The position numbers were made by a program, and so were the translations under genes. Below are positions 1 through 6,313 of a DNA stretch of 11,308 nucleotides, in pieces. How positions within the stretch are numbered: position 1 is the first letter of the stretch; every line of letters starts with the position of its first letter. Source of the stretch: an uncultured Bacillota bacterium (lineage in GTDB: Bacteria > Bacillota_I > Bacilli_A > RFN20 > CAG-631); contig CAJJXN010000047.1 of the NCBI GenBank assembly GCA_905197115.1, forward strand, positions 1 to 11,308. Direction: 5' to 3'. Under the pieces are notes generated by a model. That model did no database searches, was not told the DNA's origin, and worked only from the letters and a program-made list of their open reading frames with translations.

Positions 1-188
1 TCTTGTTCTGACCCACCACTTTGAATCAAAATTAAGGAAAGATCTGCCATGTAAAGCTTATCTAATTCTACAATTTTTATTTCTATATCTAAATTATCAC
101 TTAATTGAGCAATTAAATTAGAAGTTTCTTGATTGATTCCTTCTTTTTGATGTAAAGAAGACACAACGGGATAAACATGAATACGCAT
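1..188 (-). CDS. Unidentified protein, 5' end only (cut by window edge)
   Basis: The reading frame is open from an ATG at 188 to the window edge and gives 62 residues beginning MRIHVYPVVSSLHQKEGINQ. The start is supported by an AGAGGTG Shine-Dalgarno six bases upstream and by an extended -10 promoter behind it. I do not recognise the family. The visible part looks soluble and cytoplasmic: a short beta strand (RIHVYPVV), a helix-like stretch, then ADLSLILIQSGGSE. That last piece faintly recalls the strand and glycine turn of fucose/arabinose isomerase-like proteins, but too little is present to name it. It is transcribed away from the permease gene on the same strand, with a terminator between them, so it is probably a separate unit. 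Confidence 0.7.
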   Translation of the reverse strand, partial: MRIHVYPVVSSLHQKEGINQETSNLIAQLSDNLDIEIKIVELDKLYMADLSLILIQSGGSEQ

Positions 189-213
189 TAAATACACCTC
201 TTTTATTGATTTT

Positions 214-222
214 ATTATACCA
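214..222 (-). promoter_or_regulatory. Extended -10 promoter of the left-edge gene
   Basis: On the minus strand TGGTATAAT is a perfect TGn-extended -10 box. The -35 region at the expected spacing (about 237-242, TTTTCA) is poor, as is usual for extended -10 promoters. It lies about 25 bases upstream of the start codon at 188, which leaves room for the AGAGGTG ribosome site, and just downstream of the permease terminator. Confidence 0.7.
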
Positions 223-243
223 TTCCCTTAAAACGATGAAAAT

Positions 244-281
244 AAAAAAATCCTTCAAATAGAAAATTCCACTTGAAGGAT
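244..281 (-). terminator. Intrinsic terminator of the purine permease gene
   Basis: There is a perfect 9-bp inverted repeat (ATCCTTCAA at 250-258, TTGAAGGAT at 273-281) with a 14-nt loop. Read on the minus strand it is followed by seven U. It lies 25 bases past the permease stop codon, as expected for a rho-independent terminator. Confidence 0.85.
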
Positions 282-305
282 GTATGATTTTATTTCGATT
301 AAAAA

Positions 306-1712
306 TTATAAAAATGCAAATTTCACTACAAAGTTAAGTACAAATAATCCTGCTAAAACATACATAATCCAATTAACTTCTTTGTGACGTTTAGCAAATA
401 GCATCATTGCTACATAGAAAATAAAGCCAAAAGCAATACCTTCTGAAATCGAATAACAAAGAAGCATAGAAAGAATGGTAATAAATGCAGATGCAACCGT
501 AATTTTATCATCCCATTCGATATTTTTTAAAGAAGCAAACATCATTGCTCCAACTAATACTAATGCCATTGAAGTAGTTGCTGAATTTGTAAAAATCGAA
601 AATACTGGGAATAAAACAATTGATAAGAAGAATAATACACCTGTTACACAAGCAGCTAACCCTGTACGAGCACCACTTTTTACACCTGTTGAAGATTCTA
701 CAAATGAAGTAACAGTTGAAGTTCCTAAAACAGCACCAGCAACTGTACCAACAGCATCAGCAATCATTGCCTTGTTTCCATCAACTAATTCACCTTTTTC
801 ATCCACTAAACCTGCATCTTGACCAACGGCTACTAAAGTACCAGCAGTATCAAAGAAATCTACAAATAAGAATGTAAAGATAACTGCATAAGCTTCTGGT
901 TTAGCAAAAACAGTTTTAAAACCACTAAAACATCCGCCAAAAATATTTTTGATGTCAGAAATTGATTCATTTGTTCCAAAATGTGGGAATGAATTCATAA
1001 TATCTGCATTAAATCCACCTAATTTAAATACATAGAAAATAAATAAACCAATTAAAGCAGTCACAGCCATAGAAATAATAACAGCAAAACGACTCGCTTT
1101 ATTTTTCATAGCATATAAGCAAAAAGCAAGTACAATTCCAAATAATCCTAAATATACAACTGGAGCAGGGCTACCATTTAAAGTTACAAAAGTACCTGCT
1201 GGATCTGCAATAATAATTCCGGCATTTTTTAAGCCAATAAAAGCAACGAAACCACCAATACCAGCACCAATTGCCAATTTTAAGTTCTTTGGAATCGCAT
1301 TAATAATTTTTTTTCTAACACCTGTTAACGAAATAATTAAGAATAAAATTCCACTTATAAAAACACATGCTAAACATTCTTGCCAACTAAATCCTAAACC
1401 ACCACATACGGTAAATGCCATTAAAGCATTTAGTCCCATACCAGCCGCCAATCCAATAGGGTAATTTGCTATCAATCCCATTAAAATAGTAGCAATGCCA
1501 GCTGCTAAAGCAGTAGCTACAAATACAGCTGCATAACCCATTCCTGTAATGCTTAAAATTCCGGCATTAACTGGCAAAATATAAATCATTGCCAAAAAAA
1601 TTACAAGTCCACCCATTAACTCACGGCCAATAGTTGAACCACGTTCGGAAATCTTGAAGAATTTATCAATTTTTCCTAAAAAACCTGTCTTCTCTGTCGT
1701 CTCTGTTTTCAT
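306..1712 (-). CDS. pbuG: AzgA/PbuG-type guanine/hypoxanthine permease
   Basis: This is a polytopic inner-membrane purine:proton symporter of the NCS2 superfamily, AzgA-like branch, expected to import guanine and hypoxanthine for salvage. Its 468 residues are slightly more than the roughly 430-440 of B. subtilis PbuG/PbuO. Family signatures are visible: GLAAGMGLNA at residues 88-97, the acidic transport helix FFDTAGTLVAVGQDAG at about 286-301, and the second conserved segment TSFVESSTGVKSGARTGL at about 335-352. The rest is mostly hydrophobic helices, with a charged cytoplasmic N-terminus of about 30 residues. The ATG at 1712 is preceded by AGGGGG seven bases away. The gene is monocistronic, with a guanine riboswitch in its leader and its own terminator. 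The riboswitch supports guanine-related specificity over uracil or xanthine; the choice between PbuG-like and PbuO-like is inference. Confidence 0.93.
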   Translation of the reverse strand: MKTETTEKTGFLGKIDKFFKISERGSTIGRELMGGLVIFLAMIYILPVNAGILSITGMGYAAVFVATALAAGIATILMGLIANYPIGLAAGMGLNALMAFTVCGGLGFSWQECLACVFISGILFLIISLTGVRKKIINAIPKNLKLAIGAGIGGFVAFIGLKNAGIIIADPAGTFVTLNGSPAPVVYLGLFGIVLAFCLYAMKNKASRFAVIISMAVTALIGLFIFYVFKLGGFNADIMNSFPHFGTNESISDIKNIFGGCFSGFKTVFAKPEAYAVIFTFLFVDFFDTAGTLVAVGQDAGLVDEKGELVDGNKAMIADAVGTVAGAVLGTSTVTSFVESSTGVKSGARTGLAACVTGVLFFLSIVLFPVFSIFTNSATTSMALVLVGAMMFASLKNIEWDDKITVASAFITILSMLLCYSISEGIAFGFIFYVAMMLFAKRHKEVNWIMYVLAGLFVLNFVVKFAFL

Positions 1713-1753
1713 ATTTTTCCCCCTGTTTAAATTTGTTAAAGTTAGGCAAAAAA

Positions 1754-1789
1754 CAAAAAAAGGTCTTAAGATTTGAAATCCTAAGACCT
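1754..1789 (-). terminator. Riboswitch-controlled terminator in the permease leader
   Basis: Read on the minus strand, AGGTCTTAGGATTT and AAATCTTAAGACCT (plus positions 1789-1761) form a nearly perfect hairpin with one G-U pair, followed by a U run at 1760-1755. It sits 49 bases upstream of the permease start codon, so it acts inside the leader. Its 5' arm (AGGTC) is shared with the competing antiterminator, which makes it the OFF structure of the riboswitch. Confidence 0.9.
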
Positions 1790-1820
1790 AGCAAACAACA
1801 ACAAAAAATTTGCTAAGATC
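1785..1820 (-). promoter_or_regulatory. Antiterminator of the guanine riboswitch
   Basis: On the minus strand GATCTTAGCAAA (from 1820) can pair with TTTGCTAGGTC (ending at 1785), giving 11 pairs with one bulge. The 5' half takes the 3' strand of aptamer stem P1 and the 3' half takes the 5' arm of the terminator. The alternatives are therefore exclusive: without ligand the antiterminator forms and transcription continues; with guanine bound P1 is locked and the terminator forms. The pairing was read by eye; energies were not computed. Confidence 0.8.
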
Positions 1821-1885
1821 GTAGTCTCATCATTTAAGGTGATGAGGTAGAGACTTTCAAACCATATTATTGAATTTATACGACC
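1817..1885 (-). ncRNA. Purine riboswitch aptamer, guanine class
   Basis: The minus-strand RNA matches the three-way junction of the xpt/pbuG purine riboswitch. P1 is GGTCGTA with TACGATC. The L2 loop AATATGG follows a short P2, and J2/3 contains the near-invariant CTCTACC. P3 is a perfect 7-bp CTCATCA/TGATGAG, and its loop L3 is CCTTAAA. The GG of L2 and CC of L3 can make the known loop-loop pairs. The specificity base just before the 3' strand of P1 is C (minus-strand base at 1824, in GACTACG); C reads guanine or hypoxanthine, whereas adenine-class aptamers have U there. The aptamer begins about 10 bases after the predicted transcription start and precedes a purine permease gene. It should switch transcription off when guanine is plentiful. 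Confidence 0.96.
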
Positions 1886-1901
1886 TATCCTTAACATCTT
1901 T

Positions 1902-1931
1902 ATTATAAACATTTTTTTATTTATAAAGCAA
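1902..1931 (-). promoter_or_regulatory. SigA-type promoter of the permease/riboswitch transcript
   Basis: On the minus strand TTGCTT (1931-1926) and TATAAT (1907-1902) are separated by 18 bases. The implied transcription start is near 1895, which places the first aptamer base about 10 nt into the RNA and gives a leader of about 183 nt. Confidence 0.8.
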
Positions 1932-1942
1932 TAAATATTTTT

Positions 1943-1957
1943 TTGAAAGCGTTTGCA
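1943..1957. promoter_or_regulatory. cre box (CcpA binding site) upstream of the permease promoter
   Basis: TTGAAAGCGTTTGCA fits the catabolite-responsive element consensus WTGNAANCGNWWNCA at every defined position and is nearly palindromic around its central CG. Its centre lies about 55 bases upstream of the predicted permease transcription start, beyond the -35. In B. subtilis cre boxes at about this distance (ackA, pta) mediate CcpA activation, while repressing cre boxes usually overlap the promoter or lie downstream. The sign of regulation here is inference; no ccpA gene is in the window. Confidence 0.65.
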
Positions 1958-1965
1958 AATTTTAA

Positions 1966-1987
1966 AAAAAGACATATATGTCTTTTT
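1966..1987. repeat. Perfect 22-bp palindrome between XRE terminator and cre
   Basis: The two 11-base arms AAAAAGACATA and TATGTCTTTTT are exact reverse complements with no spacer. On the minus strand the hairpin is followed by two further T, so it could be a weak second terminator behind the XRE gene. Its position about 80 bases upstream of the permease start also allows a protein-binding site. The stem has only two G-C pairs per arm, so terminator strength would be low. Confidence 0.55.
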
Positions 1988-2000
1988 AAAGATAATCAAC

Positions 2001-2031
2001 AAAAAAAGAATGATATCTTTTGTATCATTCT
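2001..2031 (-). terminator. Intrinsic terminator of the XRE regulator gene
   Basis: On the minus strand a perfect 9-bp stem AGAATGATA / TATCATTCT (2031-2023 and 2015-2007) with a 7-nt loop runs into a U tract of six to seven. It begins 15 bases after the TAG stop of the XRE gene and separates that gene from the downstream permease unit. Confidence 0.85.
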
Positions 2032-2045
2032 TTCTTAATATTTTA

Positions 2046-2339
2046 CTATTTTTTATTTTCTTCAATATAATTCAATAAATGATAAATTAATCGTATATCT
2101 TTTTCATCATAAGTCTTTAATGATAAAGATGAGTCATCATCAAGCCCTAAAATATAATCTGTTGTTGTGTGAAATAATAAAGCTAATTCGACAATTTTTT
2201 GTGTGCTTGGGATAGATACTCCCATTTCCCACGCATTCACACTCGAACGAGTGATATTTAATATTTTAGCTAGTTTTGCTTGCGACAATCCTTTTTGTTC
2301 TCTTAAAGTCTTAATCCGATCTGCTGCTATAATAACCAA
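2046..2339 (-). CDS. XRE-family helix-turn-helix transcriptional regulator
   Basis: This is a small cytoplasmic DNA-binding protein of 97 residues. The N-terminal half is a canonical Cro/C1 fold: ADRIKTLREQKGLSQAKLAKI, then the turn and recognition helix NITRSSVNAWEMGVSIPS, then IVELALLFHTTTDYILGLD, which closes the five-helix domain. A short acidic, helical tail (about residues 70-97) may mediate dimerisation; no ligand domain is present. I chose a TTG start at 2339 because AAGAGGTG ends exactly six bases before it. The in-frame GTG at 2346-2348 is itself part of that Shine-Dalgarno and would add only three residues. The gene is divergent from the ABC exporter operon and ends in its own terminator. 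The arrangement suggests it represses itself and perhaps the exporter, which is inference from position. Confidence 0.9.
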   Translation of the reverse strand: MVIIAADRIKTLREQKGLSQAKLAKILNITRSSVNAWEMGVSIPSTQKIVELALLFHTTTDYILGLDDDSSLSLKTYDEKDIRLIYHLLNYIEENKK

Positions 2340-2359
2340 TAATATCACCTCTTATGTAT

Positions 2360-2387
2360 AGTATAGCCAACAATCAAAGATTATGAA
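2360..2387 (-). promoter_or_regulatory. Possible promoter of the XRE gene
   Basis: On the minus strand TTCATA (2387-2382) and TATACT (2365-2360) are 16 bases apart. The transcription start would fall at about 2353, giving a very short leader that begins at the Shine-Dalgarno. The spacing and -35 are suboptimal, so this is only a candidate. TATA-rich repeats around the -10 could be an autoregulatory operator. Confidence 0.35.
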
Positions 2388-2440
2388 TTATCTTGCTTGA
2401 CTATTTAAAACTTACGAATTAATTCTTTTATTCTCTCATC

Positions 2441-2463
2441 TTTATAACATAGTTATAAACTAT
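2441..2463. promoter_or_regulatory. Overlapping dyads upstream of the exporter promoter, candidate operator
   Basis: Two overlapping inverted repeats share bases: TTTATAAC-ATA-GTTATAAA at 2441-2459 and ATAGTT-ATA-AACTAT at 2449-2463, both perfect with 3-base centres. They lie in the 250-bp gap between the divergent XRE gene and ABC operon, about 50-70 bases upstream of the operon's predicted start. Half-site size and spacing would suit a small dimeric HTH protein. Binding by the neighbouring XRE regulator is inference. Confidence 0.4.
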
Positions 2464-2474
2464 AGAAAAAAAGT

Positions 2475-2503
2475 TTGACTTTAAAAAAATAAATTAGTAA
2501 AAT
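2475..2503 (+). promoter_or_regulatory. SigA-type promoter of the ABC exporter operon
   Basis: TTGACT (2475-2480) and TAAAAT (2498-2503) are spaced by exactly 17 bases, five of six matches to consensus in each box. The predicted start is near 2510, which leaves a leader of about 80 nt before the first ABC gene. Confidence 0.75.
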
Positions 2504-2512
2504 ATGAATGGT

Positions 2513-2561
2513 AAGATTTCTTTTTAGAAAAGGTATCTAAAAAGTAATTTTATCTTTTTTT
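2513..2561 (+). repeat. Leader inverted repeat ahead of the ABC operon
   Basis: A perfect 9-bp stem, CTTTTTAGA (2520-2528) and TCTAAAAAG (2536-2544), has a 7-nt loop and lies wholly in the transcribed leader. An outer pair AAGAT (2513-2517) / ATCTT (2552-2556) can close it across an uneven internal loop, and five T follow. It could be a weak attenuator or an mRNA-stabilising hairpin. The AT-rich stem and the internal loop argue against a strong terminator, and no alternative pairing partner was found. Confidence 0.45.
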
Positions 2562-2589
2562 AATACATTTTAACAGAAAGGATGATTGA

Positions 2590-4311
2590 ATGAGAAAAGT
2601 ATTATCATGTATCGGAAAATACAAAAAATATGCGATTTTAACGCCCATTTTTGTCATGCTTGAAGTTATTGGGGAAGTAGCAATTCCAATGTTTATGGCC
2701 GAAATGATCAATGAAGGTATTAATAAAGGCAATATGGATGTCGTTATTAAAACAGGTATTATCATGGCTGTATTAGCCATTTTTTCTTTAATCTTTGGCG
2801 TCTTATCAGGACAGATGGCTGTTAAGGCTTCAACGGGATTATCAGAAGGAATCCGCCAAAAAGAAATGGAAAAAATCCAAGAATTTTCTAGCGCTAATAT
2901 TGATAAATATTCGACTGCTTCTTTAATTACACGTTTAACTACGGATATCACGTATGTGCAAATGGCTTTCCAAGTATCCATTCGAATGTCTGTAAGAGCT
3001 CCTTTTATGCTTATTTGCTCAACGATTATGGCATTCACTTTAAACGCTTCTTTAGCTACGATGTTTTTAGCTGCCATTCCAATTTTAGGCATTGCTTTAT
3101 TTGTAATTGCGCGGAGTGCTTATCCTAAATTTAATTTTATGCTTCATCGTTATGATGACATGGAATCAGCTATTCAAGAAAATTTAATTTCGATTCGTAC
3201 CGTCAAAGCTTTTGTTCGTAAAGATTATGAATCACAAAAGTTTAATGATACATCTGATGCTGTAAATAATGCCTCATTAAAGGCTGAAAAAATCTTGTTA
3301 TTTAATAACCCTGTTATGCAATTTGTGATGTATACTTGTATGTTACTTGCCGCTTGGTTTGGTGCTCAATTTGTTATAAAAGGGCCAATGAAAACTGGCG
3401 ATTTAATTAGCTTTATTAGTTTTATTCAACAAATTTTATTTTCTTTAATGATGATTTCTATGGCTGGTGTAACCATTGTTATGGCTTCTTCTTCATTTAA
3501 AAGAATTAGTGAAGTCATAAATGAAGAACCTGAAATTAAAGATGCTGAAAGCGATCAAATTATGGAAGATGCTTCAGTAATTTTTAAAGATGTGGAGTTT
3601 AGTTATAACAAGAATGCAAAGCGACCTGTTTTATCTAACATCAATTTAAGTATTGCTTCTGGAGAAACGATTGGAATTATTGGTGGTACAGGATCTTCTA
3701 AAACTTCCTTAGTTCAATTAATTGCACGCTTGTACGATGTAACAGCAGGTGAAGTCATTGTTGGTGGTCATAATGTAAAAGAATATAAATTAGAAACTTT
3801 ACGTAATGAAGTAGCCATGGTTTTACAAAAAAATGTACTTTTTAGTGGAACAATTAAAGAAAATTTAAAGTGGGGAAATGAAAATGCAAGTGATGAAGAA
3901 ATTATTCAAGCTTGTAAAGATGCACAAGCCTATGATTTCATTATGTCTTTTCCTCATCAATTTGAAACTGAATTAGGACAAGGTGGAGTCAATGTTTCTG
4001 GTGGTCAAAAACAACGTTTATGTATTGCTAGAGCTTTATTAAAAAAACCTAAAATTATTATTTTGGATGATTCAACAAGTGCAGTAGATACTGCTACGGA
4101 TAGTAAAATTCGTGCTGCATTTAAAGCGAATTTAAAAGATACCACTACTTTTATCATTGCGCAACGCATTACTTCTGTAGCCGATGCAGATCGAATTATC
4201 GTATTAGATAAAGGACAAATTGTTGCGCTTGGATCCCATGAAGAACTTCTAAAAACTTGTGCAATTTATCAAGAAGTTTACACTTCTCAACAAAAAGGGG
4301 TGATGGAATAA
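2590..4311 (+). CDS. ABC exporter half-transporter, degenerate-NBD subunit (BmrC/YheI-like)
   Basis: This is a type IV (B-family) ABC exporter subunit of 573 residues: a six-helix transmembrane domain (about 1-310) fused to a nucleotide-binding domain (about 330-573). In the NBD, Walker A is GGTGSSKT (365-372, with Ser where Gly is usual before Lys) and the signature VSGGQ is intact (469-473). After Walker B Asp493 the catalytic Glu is replaced by Asp494, and the switch His is replaced by Gln525 (IIAQRITS). This is the pattern of the non-catalytic site in heterodimeric exporters such as TM287/288, LmrCD and BmrCD. It therefore pairs with the next gene, whose start codon shares one base with this stop codon. 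AAAGGA seven bases before the ATG supports the start. The family exports drugs, peptides or lipids; the substrate cannot be read from sequence. Confidence 0.93.
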   Translation: MRKVLSCIGKYKKYAILTPIFVMLEVIGEVAIPMFMAEMINEGINKGNMDVVIKTGIIMAVLAIFSLIFGVLSGQMAVKASTGLSEGIRQKEMEKIQEFSSANIDKYSTASLITRLTTDITYVQMAFQVSIRMSVRAPFMLICSTIMAFTLNASLATMFLAAIPILGIALFVIARSAYPKFNFMLHRYDDMESAIQENLISIRTVKAFVRKDYESQKFNDTSDAVNNASLKAEKILLFNNPVMQFVMYTCMLLAAWFGAQFVIKGPMKTGDLISFISFIQQILFSLMMISMAGVTIVMASSSFKRISEVINEEPEIKDAESDQIMEDASVIFKDVEFSYNKNAKRPVLSNINLSIASGETIGIIGGTGSSKTSLVQLIARLYDVTAGEVIVGGHNVKEYKLETLRNEVAMVLQKNVLFSGTIKENLKWGNENASDEEIIQACKDAQAYDFIMSFPHQFETELGQGGVNVSGGQKQRLCIARALLKKPKIIILDDSTSAVDTATDSKIRAAFKANLKDTTTFIIAQRITSVADADRIIVLDKGQIVALGSHEELLKTCAIYQEVYTSQQKGVME

Positions 4312-6206
4312 TGAAAAAAGAAAAAAATAAAGTATCCCGTAAGAATCGACCTAAAAATTTAAAACAAACCATTCAACGTTTATTCGTTTACATTCGACCT
4401 TTTAAAGTTCGTTTTGCATTTGTCGTAATTTTCGTTATTTTATCTTGTGGTGCCAATGTTGCAGGAGTTTATTTTTTAAAACCTTTAATTAACAATTATA
4501 TTTCACCTTATATTGGGCAACAAAACCCAGATTTATCCAATTTTGTCAATGCTTTAATGTTAATGGCTTGTATTTATATGATTGGCATTATTTCTACTTA
4601 TATGTATAATCGTCTAATGATGACGATTTCCTTAAAAGTATTAAACAATATTCGAAAAGATATTTTTACAAACATGCAACAATTACCGATTTCTTTCTTT
4701 GATAAACATCCTCATGGCGAAATTATGTCTACTTTTAACAATGACGTAGATGCGATTCGTGAAATGATGAGTCAAGGAATCCCTCAAATTATCAATAGTT
4801 TAGTTATGATTGTGTCTGTGTTCACAATAATGGTTATATTAAGTCCTATTTTAACTTTATTGGTAGTAGTTATGTTAGCAACTATGATATTAATCGTTAA
4901 AAATGTGGGCGCACGCTCTCGAAAATACTTTCAAAAGCAACAAAAAGAAATTAGTAAAACAAATGGTTATATTGAAGAAATGATTGAAGGACAAAGAGTT
5001 ATTAAAGTTTTTTGTCGCGAAAAAAGAATTACAGAAGATTTTAAATCTTACAATGGCAATTTAAGAGAAGCTTCTTATTATGCTAACTCTTATGCTATTA
5101 TGCTTTTCCCAATTATGGGTAATTTAAGTTATTTACTATATGTTATTACTGCTTTGGTCGGTGCTGCTTTAGCCATTAAAGAAATTGGTGGCTTGGACTT
5201 AGGAACTATTGCTAGCTTCTTACAATTTACTCGCTCTTTTGGACAACCAATTAATCAATTATCTCAACAATTTAACTCTATCTTTATGGCTTTAGCGGGA
5301 GCCGAAAGAGTTTTTGGCATTATTGATGAACAAAAAGAATTAGATGAAGGCTATGTAGGACTAGTAAATGCTACAAAAGATGAAAATGGAAATATCATCG
5401 AAAGTGAAAAAAGAACTGGTATTTGGGCTTGGAAACATACCCATCAAGATGGCACTACAACTTATATCGAATTGAAAGGTGATGTCGTATTTGAAGACGT
5501 AACTTTTGGTTATGTACCAGAAAAAATAATTTTAAAAGATTTAAATTTATATGCTCGCCCTGGTCAAAAAATTGCCTTTGTAGGCTCAACGGGTGCTGGA
5601 AAAACTACAATCACCAATTTAATTAATCGTTTTTATGAAATTCAAGGCGGCAAAATTCGATATGACGGAATTAATATTTCTAAAATTAAAAAAGATGATT
5701 TAAGAAGATCTCTAGGTATGGTTTTACAAGATACGCACTTATTTACGGGCTCAGTAAAAGAAAATATTCGTTATGGAAAACTAAATGCTACGGATGAAGA
5801 GGTTTATGAAGCAGCAAGAATTGCTAATGCAGAAGATTTTATTTTAAAATTACCTCAAGGTTATGACACCATTTTGACTGCTGATGGAACAAATTTAAGT
5901 CAAGGTCAAAGACAATTACTTGCCATTGCAAGAGCCGCTATTGCAAATCCTCCTGTATTAATTTTAGATGAAGCAACTTCTAGTATTGATACACGTACCG
6001 AAGCTTTAATTGAAAAAGGTATGGATACTTTAATGCATGGACGAACTGTATTTGTCATTGCTCATCGCCTATCTACCGTTAAAAATGCCGATGCAATCAT
6101 GGTTTTAGAGCATGGAAAAATCATTGAACGTGGAACCCACGATTCATTAATTGCCGACAAAGGAAAATATTATCAATTATATACGGGTGCTTTTGAACTT
6201 GAATAA
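4311..6206 (+). CDS. ABC exporter half-transporter, catalytic-NBD subunit (BmrD/YheH-like)
   Basis: This is the partner of the preceding subunit, 631 residues, with an N-terminal basic tail, a six-helix membrane domain (about 25-340) and an NBD (about 390-631). Walker A is GSTGAGKT (425-432), Walker B ends in Asp553 with catalytic Glu554 present, and the switch His585 is present (VIAHRLST). The signature, however, is LSQGQ (529-533) instead of LSGGQ. The one functional ATP site is thus built from this Walker A/B and the partner's VSGGQ, and the other site is doubly degenerate. An insert of about 45 residues (346-390, rich in charged and Trp residues) links the membrane domain and NBD, as I recall for many clostridial YheH-like proteins. 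The ATG at 4311 overlaps the upstream stop (TAATG) with AGGGGTG eight bases before it. A start at 4257 is also open but has no such site and would overlap the upstream gene. Confidence 0.93.
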   Translation: MKKEKNKVSRKNRPKNLKQTIQRLFVYIRPFKVRFAFVVIFVILSCGANVAGVYFLKPLINNYISPYIGQQNPDLSNFVNALMLMACIYMIGIISTYMYNRLMMTISLKVLNNIRKDIFTNMQQLPISFFDKHPHGEIMSTFNNDVDAIREMMSQGIPQIINSLVMIVSVFTIMVILSPILTLLVVVMLATMILIVKNVGARSRKYFQKQQKEISKTNGYIEEMIEGQRVIKVFCREKRITEDFKSYNGNLREASYYANSYAIMLFPIMGNLSYLLYVITALVGAALAIKEIGGLDLGTIASFLQFTRSFGQPINQLSQQFNSIFMALAGAERVFGIIDEQKELDEGYVGLVNATKDENGNIIESEKRTGIWAWKHTHQDGTTTYIELKGDVVFEDVTFGYVPEKIILKDLNLYARPGQKIAFVGSTGAGKTTITNLINRFYEIQGGKIRYDGINISKIKKDDLRRSLGMVLQDTHLFTGSVKENIRYGKLNATDEEVYEAARIANAEDFILKLPQGYDTILTADGTNLSQGQRQLLAIARAAIANPPVLILDEATSSIDTRTEALIEKGMDTLMHGRTVFVIAHRLSTVKNADAIMVLEHGKIIERGTHDSLIADKGKYYQLYTGAFELE

Positions 6207-6234
6207 GCACAATTAAAAAAATTACTTATAAAAA

Positions 6235-6272
6235 AATAGCCTACTAAACTTTATTAGTGGGCTATTTCTTTT
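6235..6272 (+). terminator. Bidirectional terminator after the ABC operon
   Basis: AATAGCCTACTAA (6235-6247) and TTAGTGGGCTATT (6254-6266) form a 13-bp stem with one G-U pair and a 6-nt loop. T-rich sequence follows on the plus strand (TTTCTTTT). On the minus strand the stem is followed by an uninterrupted U run, so it may also stop transcripts from the convergent esterase gene 190 bases away. It starts 29 bases past the exporter stop codon. Confidence 0.88.
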
Positions 6273-6313
6273 AAAAATAAACAAACACCATACTTTTATA
6301 GATTAAAACTTCA

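Noticed and set aside
475..822. 115-codon plus-strand open frame
   Set aside because: It lies antisense within the permease gene, is low in complexity (Thr/Ala/Val/Asn rich) and has no ribosome site; it is a shadow of the membrane-protein codons.
1817..1885. Adenine-class or 2'-deoxyguanosine-class reading of the aptamer
   Set aside because: The specificity base is C, not U, and the junction and loop sequences match the standard guanine class beside a purine base permease.
1781..2065. 94-codon minus-strand open frame
   Set aside because: It covers the riboswitch, promoter, cre and terminator of the intergenic region. Its translation is Ile/Lys/Phe-rich with no motif and no Shine-Dalgarno.
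2550..3092. 180-codon minus-strand open frame
   Set aside because: It is antisense to the first ABC gene, whose protein has all family motifs. No independent support was seen.
4257..4310. Upstream alternative start for the second ABC subunit
   Set aside because: It would add 18 residues encoded by the out-of-frame end of the first ABC gene and lacks a ribosome site. The TAATG junction at 4309-4313 with AGGGGTG is the better start.
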